Shown here piece by piece: positions 1 to 8,073 of a stretch of DNA of 53,240 bases; positions within the stretch are counted from its first letter, which is position 1; each line of letters opens with the position of its first letter. Location of the stretch: contig CAUDCW010000013.1 in the NCBI GenBank assembly GCA_958448165.1, positions 1 to 53,240 of the forward strand, read 5' to 3'. A model generated the notes under the pieces. It was given only the letters and a program-made list of their open reading frames with translations. It did not search any database and was not told the DNA's origin. A program made the translations under genes and the position numbers. The stretch is from an uncultured Oscillospiraceae bacterium (GTDB lineage: Bacteria; Bacillota; Clostridia; Oscillospirales; Acutalibacteraceae).

Positions 1-84
1 TTCTTTCTACCGGCGAAGTTTTCTAATTTTGTAACACATCATTGACAAACCTACACCGATGCGTCCCGAAATGAAAAATAAAAC

Positions 85-206
85 TTGTAATACCAAGGAT
101 AAAGTGCTATAATAGATCCATTGGGGTTTTAGTTTGACGGATGCATTGACATTTGAAAGTTCAACTGAAAAGGCAGGAAAGTTTTTTGAGCTTTCCTGCC
201 TTTTTA
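85..206 (+). ncRNA. candidate small RNA with own promoter and terminator
   Basis: A good promoter (TTGTAA at 85-90, 17 bp, TATAAT at 108-113) is followed by about 90 nt and then a strong intrinsic terminator (arms around 169-181 and 190-203, T-run after). No ORF of useful size lies between: the only ATG there is followed at once by a stop. The next gene is on the other strand. The interval also holds the small palindrome TTGAAAGTTCAA. This fits a short free-standing transcript of unknown role. It could instead be the remains of a lost gene's leader. Confidence 0.4.
168..206 (+). terminator. intrinsic terminator
   Basis: A 13-bp stem (AAAGGCAGGAAAG pairing with CTTTCCTGCCTTT) is followed by T residues. 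Ts also lie on the opposite side, so it may also stop the leftward PH-domain transcript that ends at 235. Confidence 0.75.
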
Positions 207-234
207 ATGTTAAGTATAAAATTAATATACGAAA

Positions 235-654
235 TTAATATATTCCGTCGTCTAAAAAGCTGTCGATGTCGTTGCAGTCGTCACAGTCACACGGACCGTC
301 CGCAATAACCTCGCCCTTCCTCATTCTCAGTCGGGTCTTTTCTTTTTCAATCTGTTCGGATAAAAGCTCCTTGAACTCACGGGAGTGTTTTATGTTTTTA
401 AGCTCAAGAGTCGGCGTTGTCTTGTCCTGTGCGTGGACAATCACGGTGCCAAGACCGAACATTTTTTGAAAAAGCGTTTTCTTAAGCGTCAGGTCAACTA
501 TCCTGTAAAGCAGAATTTCGTCCTCAATGCTCGAAAAAAGACCCTTGTTTATAAGCAACTTTTTGTCGCTTAGTGTGTATGTTGTGAATGTAAACGGCAG
601 ACCGAAAAAGCCCCAGCGTTTGCGTTCCTTTATCAGCTCGTTTTGTTCGCTCAT
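235..654 (-). CDS. bacterial PH-domain protein (YdbS/YdbT-like), 139 aa
   Basis: The core (about residues 20-100) matches the bacterial Pleckstrin-homology family bPH2/DUF304. It has the typical order of a thermostatic beta-rich start (TYTLSDKKLLINKGLFS), the segment EILLYRIVDLTLKK, and then GLGTVIVHAQD. There is no membrane helix, unlike the YdbS/YdbT proteins, so it is probably cytosolic or peripheral. The tail carries a small Cys/Asp cluster (CDCDDCND) that the family does not require and that might bind metal. The start is supported by AGGAGA upstream and by a promoter at 730-758. The gene is monocistronic and convergent with nothing obvious. Family membership is fairly secure; the function is unknown. 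Confidence 0.75.
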   Translation of the reverse strand: MSEQNELIKERKRWGFFGLPFTFTTYTLSDKKLLINKGLFSSIEDEILLYRIVDLTLKKTLFQKMFGLGTVIVHAQDKTTPTLELKNIKHSREFKELLSEQIEKEKTRLRMRKGEVIADGPCDCDDCNDIDSFLDDGIY

Positions 655-729
655 TATAACATCTCCTCATAAGCCTGTTGTACTAATAATAATTTGTGCG
701 CAGCATCGCAGAGCGTTTGCTTTTACAAT

Positions 730-758
730 ATTATACCAAAGCTGCCTGCGGTATGCAA
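730..758 (-). promoter_or_regulatory. promoter of the PH-domain gene
   Basis: Read on the minus strand: TTGCAT (753-758), 17 bp, TATAAT (730-735), about 75 bp before the start codon. Confidence 0.6.
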
Positions 759-768
759 TAATACAAAA

Positions 769-800
769 CAAAATGCCCCGAATAATCGAGGCATTGTTTT
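769..800 (-). terminator. terminator of gdhA
   Basis: On the minus strand an AATGCC...GGCATT hairpin with a short loop is followed by TTGTTTTG, directly after the gdhA stop. Confidence 0.65.
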
Positions 801-820
801 ATAAGCAATTATATCTTAAA

Positions 821-2152
821 TCAGATTATACCCTGAGCGAGCATAGCGTTTGCAACCTTTTCAAAGCCTGCAATATTTGCACCTGCAACATAGTTGCCCT
901 CAACGCCGTAACGCTTTGCAGCGTCTGCGATGTTGTTGAAGATGTTAACCATAATGCCCTGAAGCTTCTGGTCAACCTCCTCAAAGGTCCATGAAAGACG
1001 CATTGAGTTCTGGCTCATCTCAAGAGCAGATGTAGCAACGCCGCCTGCGTTTGCAGCCTTGCCCGGAGCAAACAGAACGCCATTTGACTGGAATACCTCA
1101 ACAGCGTCCGGAGTTGAAGGCATATTTGCGCCCTCCGCAACAGCATATACGCCGTTTTTAACGAGAAGCTCTGCAGCAGCCTTGTCAAGCTCGTTCTGAG
1201 TTGCACACGGAAGAGCAACGTCGCACTTAACCGACCAGTCAAACTTGCCCTCGTGATACTCTGCATTCGGACGATAGTTCTTGTACTCGCTGAGTCTTGC
1301 TCTCTTTACTTCCTTGATTTCCTTAACAGCGTCAAGGTCAATGCCCTCTGCATCGTAAATCCAGCCTGTTGAATCTGAAAGTGTTACAACCTTTGCGCCG
1401 AGCTGTGTAGCCTTCTCTGTAGCGTAAATAGCAACATTACCTGCACCTGAGATGCTGACAACAGCACCCTTGATGTCACGGCCGTTGTGCTTGAGCATTT
1501 CCTCTGTAAGGTATAAAAGACCGTAGCCTGTAGCCTCTGTTCTGGCAAGTGAGCCGCCATATGTGAGGCCCTTGCCTGTCAGAACGCCCTCATAGCAGTT
1601 TCTGAGTCTTTTATACTGACCGAACATAAAGCCGATTTCACGAGCGCCTGTGCCGATATCGCCTGCCGGTACGTCGGTGTCTGCACCGATGTGACGCTGA
1701 AGCTCTGTCATAAAGCTCTGGCAGAAAGCCATAACCTCACGGTCGCTTTTGCCCTTCGGGTCGAAGTCAGAGCCGCCCTTACCGCCGCCGATCGGAAGAC
1801 CTGTAAGAGAGTTCTTGAAAATCTGCTCAAAGCCGAGGAACTTGATAACGCCGAGGTTTACTGACGGGTGAAGTCTTAAGCCGCCCTTGTAAGGTCCGAT
1901 TGCGCTGTTGAACTGAACACGGAAGCCACGGTTAACCTGAACCTTGCCGTTGTCGTCAACCCACGGTACACGGAACATAATAACACGCTCAGGCTCTGTG
2001 ATTCTCTCAAGAATTCCTGCCTGCTCGTACTGAGGGTTCTTCTCAAATACAGGCTCAAGTGATTCAAGAACCTCTGTTGCTGCCTGGATAAATTCAGGCT
2101 CATTTGCATTTTTTGCTTTCAGTTTTTCCAATTGTTCGCTAACGTATGACAT
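821..2152 (-). CDS. gdhA: glutamate dehydrogenase, NADP-type, 443 aa
   Basis: It interconverts 2-oxoglutarate plus ammonium and glutamate, the main ammonia-assimilation step in many gut Firmicutes. The length is that of the hexameric 50-kDa enzymes. The substrate region holds the conserved PIGGGKGGSDFDP (residues 120-132, catalytic Lys125). The Rossmann dinucleotide motif SISGAGNVA lies near residue 233. The start follows a clear ribosome site (AAAGGGAGGG on the minus strand). It is transcribed alone from a strong promoter at 2295-2323, with a leader of about 135 nt that contains a terminator-like hairpin, so attenuation is plausible. NADP preference is inferred from subfamily likeness, not from a residue test. 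Confidence 0.95.
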   Translation of the reverse strand: MSYVSEQLEKLKAKNANEPEFIQAATEVLESLEPVFEKNPQYEQAGILERITEPERVIMFRVPWVDDNGKVQVNRGFRVQFNSAIGPYKGGLRLHPSVNLGVIKFLGFEQIFKNSLTGLPIGGGKGGSDFDPKGKSDREVMAFCQSFMTELQRHIGADTDVPAGDIGTGAREIGFMFGQYKRLRNCYEGVLTGKGLTYGGSLARTEATGYGLLYLTEEMLKHNGRDIKGAVVSISGAGNVAIYATEKATQLGAKVVTLSDSTGWIYDAEGIDLDAVKEIKEVKRARLSEYKNYRPNAEYHEGKFDWSVKCDVALPCATQNELDKAAAELLVKNGVYAVAEGANMPSTPDAVEVFQSNGVLFAPGKAANAGGVATSALEMSQNSMRLSWTFEEVDQKLQGIMVNIFNNIADAAKRYGVEGNYVAGANIAGFEKVANAMLAQGII

Positions 2153-2212
2153 TGGAAATTCCCTCCCTTTTTAAATTAAAAAATTAAAATTAAACATATA
2201 AAAAACACCAGC

Positions 2213-2256
2213 ACGCTGAAAAAACAGGCACTGATGCACATACCAAATAAAAGCCA
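2213..2256 (-). promoter_or_regulatory. terminator-like hairpin in the gdhA leader (candidate attenuator)
   Basis: Within the transcribed leader the minus strand reads GAAAAGGCGCTG, a 21-nt loop, CAGTGCC, then TGTTTTTTC. GGCGCTG pairs with CAGTGCC (one G-U), flanked by an A-run and a T-run as in intrinsic terminators. It lies after the promoter and before the gene, so it would end transcription early unless prevented. No known riboswitch consensus was recognised. Confidence 0.5.
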
Positions 2257-2294
2257 GCGCCTTTTCTGAACTGTCAATTATATGATTTGGTATT

Positions 2295-2323
2295 ATTTTA
2301 GCACATTAAATCGCTGTTTGCAA
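2295..2323 (-). promoter_or_regulatory. gdhA promoter
   Basis: On the minus strand: TTGCAA (2318-2323), 17 bp, TAAAAT (2295-2300), with TG one base before the -10 box. The predicted transcript starts near 2288. Confidence 0.65.
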
Positions 2324-2464
2324 GATTTTTTTATAAAATTTCATAAATATATTACACTCTGCTCATTTTTAAAGCTTTTTAGTGTGAGAAATGCAACGAG
2401 TGATGTTAAAAACACCAAATTCCGCTGTGTTTTTAAATTCTTGCGTACAAAGTTTAAAATAATA

Positions 2465-2493
2465 TTGCTAAAATCGGCGATTTAGAGTATAAT
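2465..2493 (+). promoter_or_regulatory. purC promoter
   Basis: TTGCTA (2465-2470), 17 bp, TATAAT (2488-2493). The leader would be only about 50 nt, too short for a purine riboswitch, and no PurR-box pair was seen. Confidence 0.65.
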
Positions 2494-2549
2494 GTAAATT
2501 GATTTTTTGTTTCAAAAATTTGATTATAAACTGAAAGGGGTTTTCTCTG

Positions 2550-3254
2550 ATGGAAAAAGGCAAACAGATTTATGAAGGCAAGGCAAAAAAGGTTTTTGAA
2601 ACTTCAGACCCGGATTTGTGCATAGTTTCTTACAAGGACGACGCAACAGCTTTCAATGGCGAAAAGAAAGGCACAATTGTCGGCAAGGGCGTTGTCAACA
2701 ACAAGATGTCAAACTTTATGTTCAAGCTTTTAGAGGAAAAGGGCATAAAGACAGATTACGTTGAGGAGCTTAATGACCGCGACACTGTTTTAAAGAGAGT
2801 TGAAATTGTACCGCTTGAGGTTATAGTAAGAAACAAGGCGGCAGGCAGCCTTTCAAAGCGTCTCGGACTTCCCGAGGGAACACCGATGAAAACAACGGTT
2901 CTTGAGTTTTGCTATAAGAACGACGATCTCGGCGACCCGATTGTAAACGAGTACCACATTCTCGCAGCCGGGCTTGCAACTAAAGAGGAAATCGACACAA
3001 TCGCTGCTATGGCGCTTAAAATAAACGAGGTTATGATTGAGTTCTTCAAGAGCGTAAATATTGACCTTATCGACTTCAAGCTTGAGTTTGGCCGCTTCAA
3101 GGGCGAGATTCTTCTTGCAGACGAGATTTCACCCGACACCTGCCGTTTCTGGGATGTGAACACTCAGGAAAAGCTCGATAAGGACCGCTTCCGTCGTGAT
3201 ATGGGCGGCGTTGAAGAGGCTTATGCCGAGGTTATGAGAAGAATAGGACTTTGA
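2550..3254 (+). CDS. purC: phosphoribosylaminoimidazole-succinocarboxamide synthase (SAICAR synthase), 234 aa
   Basis: It joins CAIR and aspartate using ATP to make SAICAR in purine synthesis. The protein shows the short bacterial PurC layout: an N-terminal YEGKAKKVF strand-loop, SYKDDATAFNG near residue 30, VEIVPLEVIVRNKAAGS near 90, and the C-terminal LIDFKLEFGRF...LADEISPDTCRFWD segment that binds substrate and ATP. The start has AAAGGGG ten bases upstream. It is the first gene of a purine set, but about 380 bp of repeat-rich DNA separates it from purF, so purF may be partly independent. Confidence 0.95.
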   Translation: MEKGKQIYEGKAKKVFETSDPDLCIVSYKDDATAFNGEKKGTIVGKGVVNNKMSNFMFKLLEEKGIKTDYVEELNDRDTVLKRVEIVPLEVIVRNKAAGSLSKRLGLPEGTPMKTTVLEFCYKNDDLGDPIVNEYHILAAGLATKEEIDTIAAMALKINEVMIEFFKSVNIDLIDFKLEFGRFKGEILLADEISPDTCRFWDVNTQEKLDKDRFRRDMGGVEEAYAEVMRRIGL

Positions 3255-3635
3255 TGCGAAACCAAAGCTTCGCAGTGAAGAGAGAAAAGAATTGGTAGTC
3301 GCCGCAAGCGGCTCTTTCAAATTGAAAAGTGGACAGTGGTTAGTGGACAGTGAACAGAAAGTGTGAAATGCGGTCGTAGGGAATGGTCTTGATCGTTCCG
3401 GTTCAAACCAATGAATGTTACACTTTATTATGATTTTGTTTAATATCGTAGTATCTGCGACTATCACGGGCGACAGCAAGGGTCACCACTACGAAGAGTA
3501 TGAAGCACTAAGCAGAGCGAACAATCCCTGATTTTCATTCATTCTTCATTATGAATTATGAATTATGAATTATGAATTATGAATTCTCTCCACTCTTCAC
3601 TCTCCACTCTTAACTCTAATAAAGGGGTGTGTTTA
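3255..3635. repeat. modular intergenic repeats between purC and purF
   Basis: This gene-free stretch is built from modules that recur elsewhere in the window. They are a GCCGC-AA-GCGGC box near 3301, a GGACAGTGG-type direct repeat near 3330-3350, a box resembling GTAGGGAACGGTC.TGACCGTTCC near 3376-3400, tandem GAATTATGAATT units (3548-3584), and CTCTCCACTCTTCACTC units (3585-3617). Related boxes occur at 25381-25500, 47450-47665 and 50545-50620. No ORF is supported here. Confidence 0.7.
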
Positions 3636-5108
3636 TTGGATTTTTCTTTTGACGGATACAGCGCAGAGGGACTTCACGAGGAGTGCGGTGTTTTCGGTGT
3701 TTACAGCGACGGCACTCTTAACCCTGCGTATTCCTGCTACAACGGACTGCTTGCACTCCAGCACAGAGGACAGGAAAGCTGCGGAATTGCAGTGAATGAC
3801 TGCGGCGTTATCAGCAGCCATAAGGATATGGGACTTGTCAGTGAGGTTTTCAACAACAAGGTTCTCGACAGCCTTGAGGGGCAGATTGCCGTTGCCCATG
3901 TGCGTTATTCAACAGCAGGCGGCAGTGTAAGAGAAAATTCGCAGCCGCTTGTTATGCGATATGTCAAGGGCGTTATAGCAATTGCCCACAACGGAAATCT
4001 GACAAACGCCGTTGAAATCCGCCGTGAGCTTGAGCATCGTGGAGCGATTTTTCAGACCACAATCGACTCTGAGGTTATCGCATATGTGATAGCAAGAGAG
4101 AGAATAAAGAGCCACTCGGTTGAAGAGGCTGTAAGGCGTGCAATGTATCAGATTAACGGTGCATATTCTCTGCTTGTTATGAGCCCGAGAAAGCTTATCG
4201 CCGCCAGAGATCCGCACGGCTTCCGTCCGCTTTGTATGGGAAAAGTAAACAACACCTATGTTTTCGCCAGCGAAACAGCGGCACTCGACGCCGCAGGAGC
4301 TGAATTTGTCCGCGATGTTGAACCCGGCGAGATCGTTGTTGTTGACGAAAACGGTGTTCGCTCCATCAAGGACCACTGCGGCGGCAAAAAGTCGCTGTGT
4401 GTGTTTGAATATATCTATTTTGCCCGTACCGATTCCGTCATTGACGGTATCGGCGTTTATGAGGCTAGAAAGCAGGCAGGCAGGATTCTTGCCCGTGAAT
4501 ACCCAGTTGACGCCGACCTCGTTATAGGCGTGCCCGAATCGGGCATTGACGCCGCAATCGGCTACAGCGAGGAAAGCGGAATTCCTTATGAAAAGGGAAT
4601 TGTCAAAAACGGGTATATCGGCAGAACCTTTATCAAGCCGACCCAGCAGGAGCGTATGAAGAGTGTGCGCATCAAGCTGAACCCGATTTGCAACACCGTT
4701 AAGGGCAAGCGAGTTGTTATGCTTGACGACAGCATTGTCAGGGGCACGACCTGCGACAGAATTGTAAGAATGCTCAAAGAGGCAGGCGCAAAAGAGGTTC
4801 ACCTGAGAATCAGCTCCCCACCGTTTATGTGGCCGTGCTATTACGGTACCGATATCCCCTCAAAAGAGGAGCTTATCGCCTGCAACTACACGATTGAAGA
4901 AATAGGGAGAATCAGCGGAGCTGACTCTATCGGATTTTTGCCGGCAAAATATCTGCCCGAAATGCTCTTTAACAAGGATTGCGGCTACTGCGATGCATGC
5001 TTTACGGGCGATTATCCGGCTGAAACAACAGAAAAAATGCTTGCCGGCAAAGAGCGCGGCGGTATGAATTACGAAAAAGAAAATCAATGTGTTGGCAAGA
5101 AAGGATAA
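3636..5108 (+). CDS. purF: amidophosphoribosyltransferase, TTG start, 490 aa
   Basis: It makes phosphoribosylamine from PRPP and glutamine, the committed purine step. An earlier ATG at 3579 lies inside the GAATTATGAATT repeat and has no ribosome site. TTG at 3636 sits eight bases after AAAGGGG and is preferred. This gives a 16-residue propeptide ending LHEE, then the N-terminal nucleophile Cys17 in CGVFG. The glutaminase domain fills the first half, and the PRPP loop VVMLDDSIVRGTT lies in the second. Cysteines in SLCVFEY, MWPCYYG and CGYCDAC match the 4Fe-4S ligand pattern of the Bacillus subtilis type. The start of purB follows four bases after the stop. Confidence 0.93.
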   Translation: MDFSFDGYSAEGLHEECGVFGVYSDGTLNPAYSCYNGLLALQHRGQESCGIAVNDCGVISSHKDMGLVSEVFNNKVLDSLEGQIAVAHVRYSTAGGSVRENSQPLVMRYVKGVIAIAHNGNLTNAVEIRRELEHRGAIFQTTIDSEVIAYVIARERIKSHSVEEAVRRAMYQINGAYSLLVMSPRKLIAARDPHGFRPLCMGKVNNTYVFASETAALDAAGAEFVRDVEPGEIVVVDENGVRSIKDHCGGKKSLCVFEYIYFARTDSVIDGIGVYEARKQAGRILAREYPVDADLVIGVPESGIDAAIGYSEESGIPYEKGIVKNGYIGRTFIKPTQQERMKSVRIKLNPICNTVKGKRVVMLDDSIVRGTTCDRIVRMLKEAGAKEVHLRISSPPFMWPCYYGTDIPSKEELIACNYTIEEIGRISGADSIGFLPAKYLPEMLFNKDCGYCDACFTGDYPAETTEKMLAGKERGGMNYEKENQCVGKKG

Positions 5109-5112
5109 GAAA

Positions 5113-6543
5113 ATGAAGGACGTTTATGAATCCCCGCTTTCATCAAGATATGCAGATAAAGAGATGAAATATATCTTCTCTCCCGATAAAAAATTCAGAA
5201 CATGGCGCAAGCTGTGGATTGCACTTGCCGAGGCAGAAATGGAGCTTGGTCTGCCGATTACTCAGGAGCAGATAGACGAGCTTAAGGAGCACGCCGACGA
5301 CATCAACTATGATGTTGCAACCGAGCGAGAAAAGCTTGTGCGCCACGATGTTATGTCCCACGTTTACGCTTACGGCGTACAATGCCCGAAGGCTAAGGGC
5401 ATTATTCACCTTGGTGCGACAAGCTGTTATGTCGGTGACAACACCGACATTATAATAATGACCGAGGCTCTCGAGTACCTGAGAAATAAGCTTGTCACTG
5501 TAATCAAAGAGTTAAGTGCTTTCGCAATGAAATACAAGGATTTGCCGACGCTTGCGTTCACCCACTTCCAGCCTGCACAGCCGACAACTGTCGGCAAGAG
5601 AGCAACCCTCTGGATTCAGGATTTGCTTATGGATCTTGAAGATGTTGAGTATCAGCTCAGCAAGGCAAAGCTTTTGGGCTCAAAGGGTACAACAGGTACA
5701 CAGGCAAGCTTTCTGGAGCTGTTTGACGGCGACAGTGAGAAGTGCCGTGAGCTTGACCGCAAAATAGCCGAGAAAATGGGCTATAAGGCTTGCTTTGCAG
5801 TTTCGGGTCAGACCTATTCAAGAAAGCTCGACCATCAGATGCTCTCCGTATTAAGCGGAATCGCACAGAGTGCGGCTAAGTTCTCAAACGATATAAGACT
5901 TTTACAGCACCTGAAGGAAATTGAGGAGCCGTTCGAGAAGAATCAGATTGGCTCGTCTGCTATGGCTTACAAGCGTAACCCGATGAGAAGCGAGAGAATC
6001 GCAAGCCTTGCAAGATATGTTATAGCAACCGAGCTTAACCCGGCTATGACAGCGTCAACACAGTGGTTTGAGAGAACCCTTGACGACTCCGCAAACAAGA
6101 GAATCAGCGTTGCCGAGGCATTCCTTGCAACAGACGGAATATTGAACCTCTATGCAAATGTTGCAGACGGTCTTGTCGTTTACGAAAAGGTAATCGAGCA
6201 AAGACTGCGTAAGGAGCTGCCGTTTATGGCGACAGAGAATATTATGATGGACGCTGTTAAGGCAGGCGGTAACCGTCAGGAGCTGCACGAGAGAATCCGT
6301 GTTCACTCAATGGCTGCCTCAAAGGTTATCAAGGAAGAGGGCGGCGAGAACGATTTACTTGAGAGAATAGCGGCAGACCCGGCTTTCGGCGTAACGCTTG
6401 AACAGCTCCACGCTATTATAAGCCCCGAAAAGTATGTCGGCAGAGCGCCGCAGCAGACAGAGGACTTCATCAACAACGAGGTTAAAAACGCCTTGAAGCC
6501 GTATGAAAATATGGACAACTACAAGGCTGAAATAAATGTCTGA
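5113..6543 (+). CDS. purB: adenylosuccinate lyase, 476 aa
   Basis: It removes fumarate from SAICAR and from adenylosuccinate, so it serves both purine synthesis and AMP formation. The fumarase-superfamily signature GSSAMAYKRNPMRSE is near residue 280, and the catalytic-loop region THFQPAQPTT near 155. An in-frame GTG at 5089 would overlap purF. ATG at 5113 has AAAGGA at a good distance and follows the purF stop by four bases, which suggests translational coupling. It is mostly helical and of normal length. Confidence 0.95.
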   Translation: MKDVYESPLSSRYADKEMKYIFSPDKKFRTWRKLWIALAEAEMELGLPITQEQIDELKEHADDINYDVATEREKLVRHDVMSHVYAYGVQCPKAKGIIHLGATSCYVGDNTDIIIMTEALEYLRNKLVTVIKELSAFAMKYKDLPTLAFTHFQPAQPTTVGKRATLWIQDLLMDLEDVEYQLSKAKLLGSKGTTGTQASFLELFDGDSEKCRELDRKIAEKMGYKACFAVSGQTYSRKLDHQMLSVLSGIAQSAAKFSNDIRLLQHLKEIEEPFEKNQIGSSAMAYKRNPMRSERIASLARYVIATELNPAMTASTQWFERTLDDSANKRISVAEAFLATDGILNLYANVADGLVVYEKVIEQRLRKELPFMATENIMMDAVKAGGNRQELHERIRVHSMAASKVIKEEGGENDLLERIAADPAFGVTLEQLHAIISPEKYVGRAPQQTEDFINNEVKNALKPYENMDNYKAEINV

Positions 6544-6773
6544 TTAATAAACGTAATATTATGTTCTGCGTTTGAAATGCAGAGAAAAACGATATAAAGC
6601 AGGTGTGCCTGATACGGTGCTTTTAATACCTTATGTATATTAAATGTATATTAAAAGCACCGTCAGCCGCAGCCGGAGAGGTTAAATGTACCGCCGAATT
6701 TCGGCGGCAGATTTAACCTCTCTGCCGGGCAACCGGCAAAAAGTAAATAAAAAAAGAGGAGAATGTGAATAGT
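6544..6773 (+). ncRNA. highly structured purB-purA intergenic RNA (three hairpins)
   Basis: Three successive stems fill this gap. The first is a perfect 15-bp stem (6614-6628 with 6649-6663). The second is a long stem with outer arms GAGAGGTTAAAT (6676-6687) and ATTTAACCTCTC (6711-6722), plus inner CCGCCGAA/TTCGGCGG (6691-6698 with 6700-6707). The third is GCCGG-GCAA-CCGGC (6724-6737), a GNRA-tetraloop hairpin ending about 17 nt before the purA ribosome site. None has a following T-run, so they are not ordinary terminators. The GCAGCCGG at 6669 could compete with the third stem. It could act as a cis-regulatory RNA, an mRNA processing site or a repeat element. Confidence 0.5.
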
Positions 6774-8054
6774 ATGATTAAAGCAATAGTAGGAGCCAAC
6801 TGGGGCGATGAGGGTAAGGGCAAAATCACAGATGTACTTGCGGAAAATTCAGACATTGTTATCCGCTTTCAGGGCGGCAGCAACGCAGGACACACCATAG
6901 TAAACAACTACGGCAAGTTCGCTCTTCATCAGCTTCCGTCAGGCGTTTTTCACAGCAATATAGTTAATATAATCGGCAACGGCGTTGCCCTTAGCGTAGA
7001 AAATCTTGTAAAAGAGCTTTCTGAGCTTGAATCAAGAGGAGTGCCGAAGCCAAAGATTCTTGTATCCGACAGAGCGCAGATCGTAATGCCGTATCACGTT
7101 GCATTTGACTGCTACGAGGAGGAGCGACTCGGCAAGAACTCCTTCGGCTCGACAAAGTCAGGTATAGCTCCGTTCTATTCCGATAAATACTCAAAGATAG
7201 GCTTCCAGGTGAACGAGCTTTTTGACGATGTTGATTCTCTCAAAGAAAAAATAAAGCACGTTCTTGAAATCAAGAATGCTACTCTTAAAAACCTCTATAA
7301 CAAGCCGCCGATTACCGAGGAAGAAATTTTCAATAAGCTTATGGAGTATAAGGAGATGCTTGCTCCTTATGTTGCCGACACCTTCGATTTCCTCTATCAC
7401 GCAGTAAAAGAGGGCAAGAATATTCTTCTTGAGGGTCAGCTCGGCGCACTCAAGGACACCGACTTCGGCATTTACCCGATGGTAACATCGTCAAATACAA
7501 TAGCAGGCTACGGCGCAGTAGGAGCAGGAATTCCGCCGTATGAAATCAAGGAGATCGTAACGGTTGTAAAGGCTTATTCATCGGCAGTAGGCGCAGGTGA
7601 ATTTGTCAGCGAGATTCAAGACAAGGAAGTAGCGGATGAGTTAAGACGCAGAGGCGGCGACGGCGGCGAATACGGCGCAACAACAGGCAGACCGAGAAGA
7701 ATGGGCTGGCTTGACCTTGTTGCTACTCGCTACGGCTGCCGTGTTCAGGGTACAACAAAGATTGCGTTCACGGTGCTTGACGTGCTTGGCTATCTTGACG
7801 AAATCCCGGTATGCGTTGGCTACGAGCTTGACGGCGAGCAGATTGACTACTTCCCGTCAACAACAAAGCTCAAGAGATGCAAGCCGATACTCAAAAATAT
7901 GCCCGGCTGGAAGTGCGATATTTCAAATATCAAAAACTATGACGATTTGCCGGAGAACTGCAAAAAGTACATAGAGTTTGCCGAGGAGCAGATTGGAATT
8001 CCAATCGGAATAGTATCAAACGGCGCATCAAGAGATAACATAATTTACAGATAA
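6774..8054 (+). CDS. purA: adenylosuccinate synthetase, 426 aa
   Basis: It joins IMP and aspartate using GTP, the first step from IMP to AMP. The P-loop region GANWGDEGKGK sits at residues 6-16 with the catalytic Asp. The switch segment GGSNAGHT follows, and the GTP/IMP contacts TTGRPRRMGWLD lie at about residue 303. The motif SNGASRDNII ends the protein. GTG at 6765 is too close to the AGAGGAG at 6755-6761, so ATG at 6774 is chosen. It is followed by guaA after 19 bases. Confidence 0.95.
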   Translation: MIKAIVGANWGDEGKGKITDVLAENSDIVIRFQGGSNAGHTIVNNYGKFALHQLPSGVFHSNIVNIIGNGVALSVENLVKELSELESRGVPKPKILVSDRAQIVMPYHVAFDCYEEERLGKNSFGSTKSGIAPFYSDKYSKIGFQVNELFDDVDSLKEKIKHVLEIKNATLKNLYNKPPITEEEIFNKLMEYKEMLAPYVADTFDFLYHAVKEGKNILLEGQLGALKDTDFGIYPMVTSSNTIAGYGAVGAGIPPYEIKEIVTVVKAYSSAVGAGEFVSEIQDKEVADELRRRGGDGGEYGATTGRPRRMGWLDLVATRYGCRVQGTTKIAFTVLDVLGYLDEIPVCVGYELDGEQIDYFPSTTKLKRCKPILKNMPGWKCDISNIKNYDDLPENCKKYIEFAEEQIGIPIGIVSNGASRDNIIYR

Positions 8055-8073
8055 AACCTGTGGGGTGGCGGTT

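Noticed and set aside
2153..2288. Glutamine riboswitch in the gdhA leader
   Set aside because: The glnA-type consensus blocks were not found; only a terminator-like hairpin is supported.
3548..3584. Tandem GAATTATGAATT units as a possible CRISPR or minisatellite
   Set aside because: The units are too short and lack unique spacers; similar units occur singly in other gaps.
3579..3635. PurF N-terminal extension from ATG 3579
   Set aside because: The residues are encoded by intergenic repeats, there is no ribosome site, and TTG 3636 follows AAAGGGG.
3909..4802. A 297-codon open frame on the minus strand opposite purF
   Set aside because: It lies fully antisense to a well-conserved gene, has no ribosome site and reads as a Cys/Asn-rich shadow.
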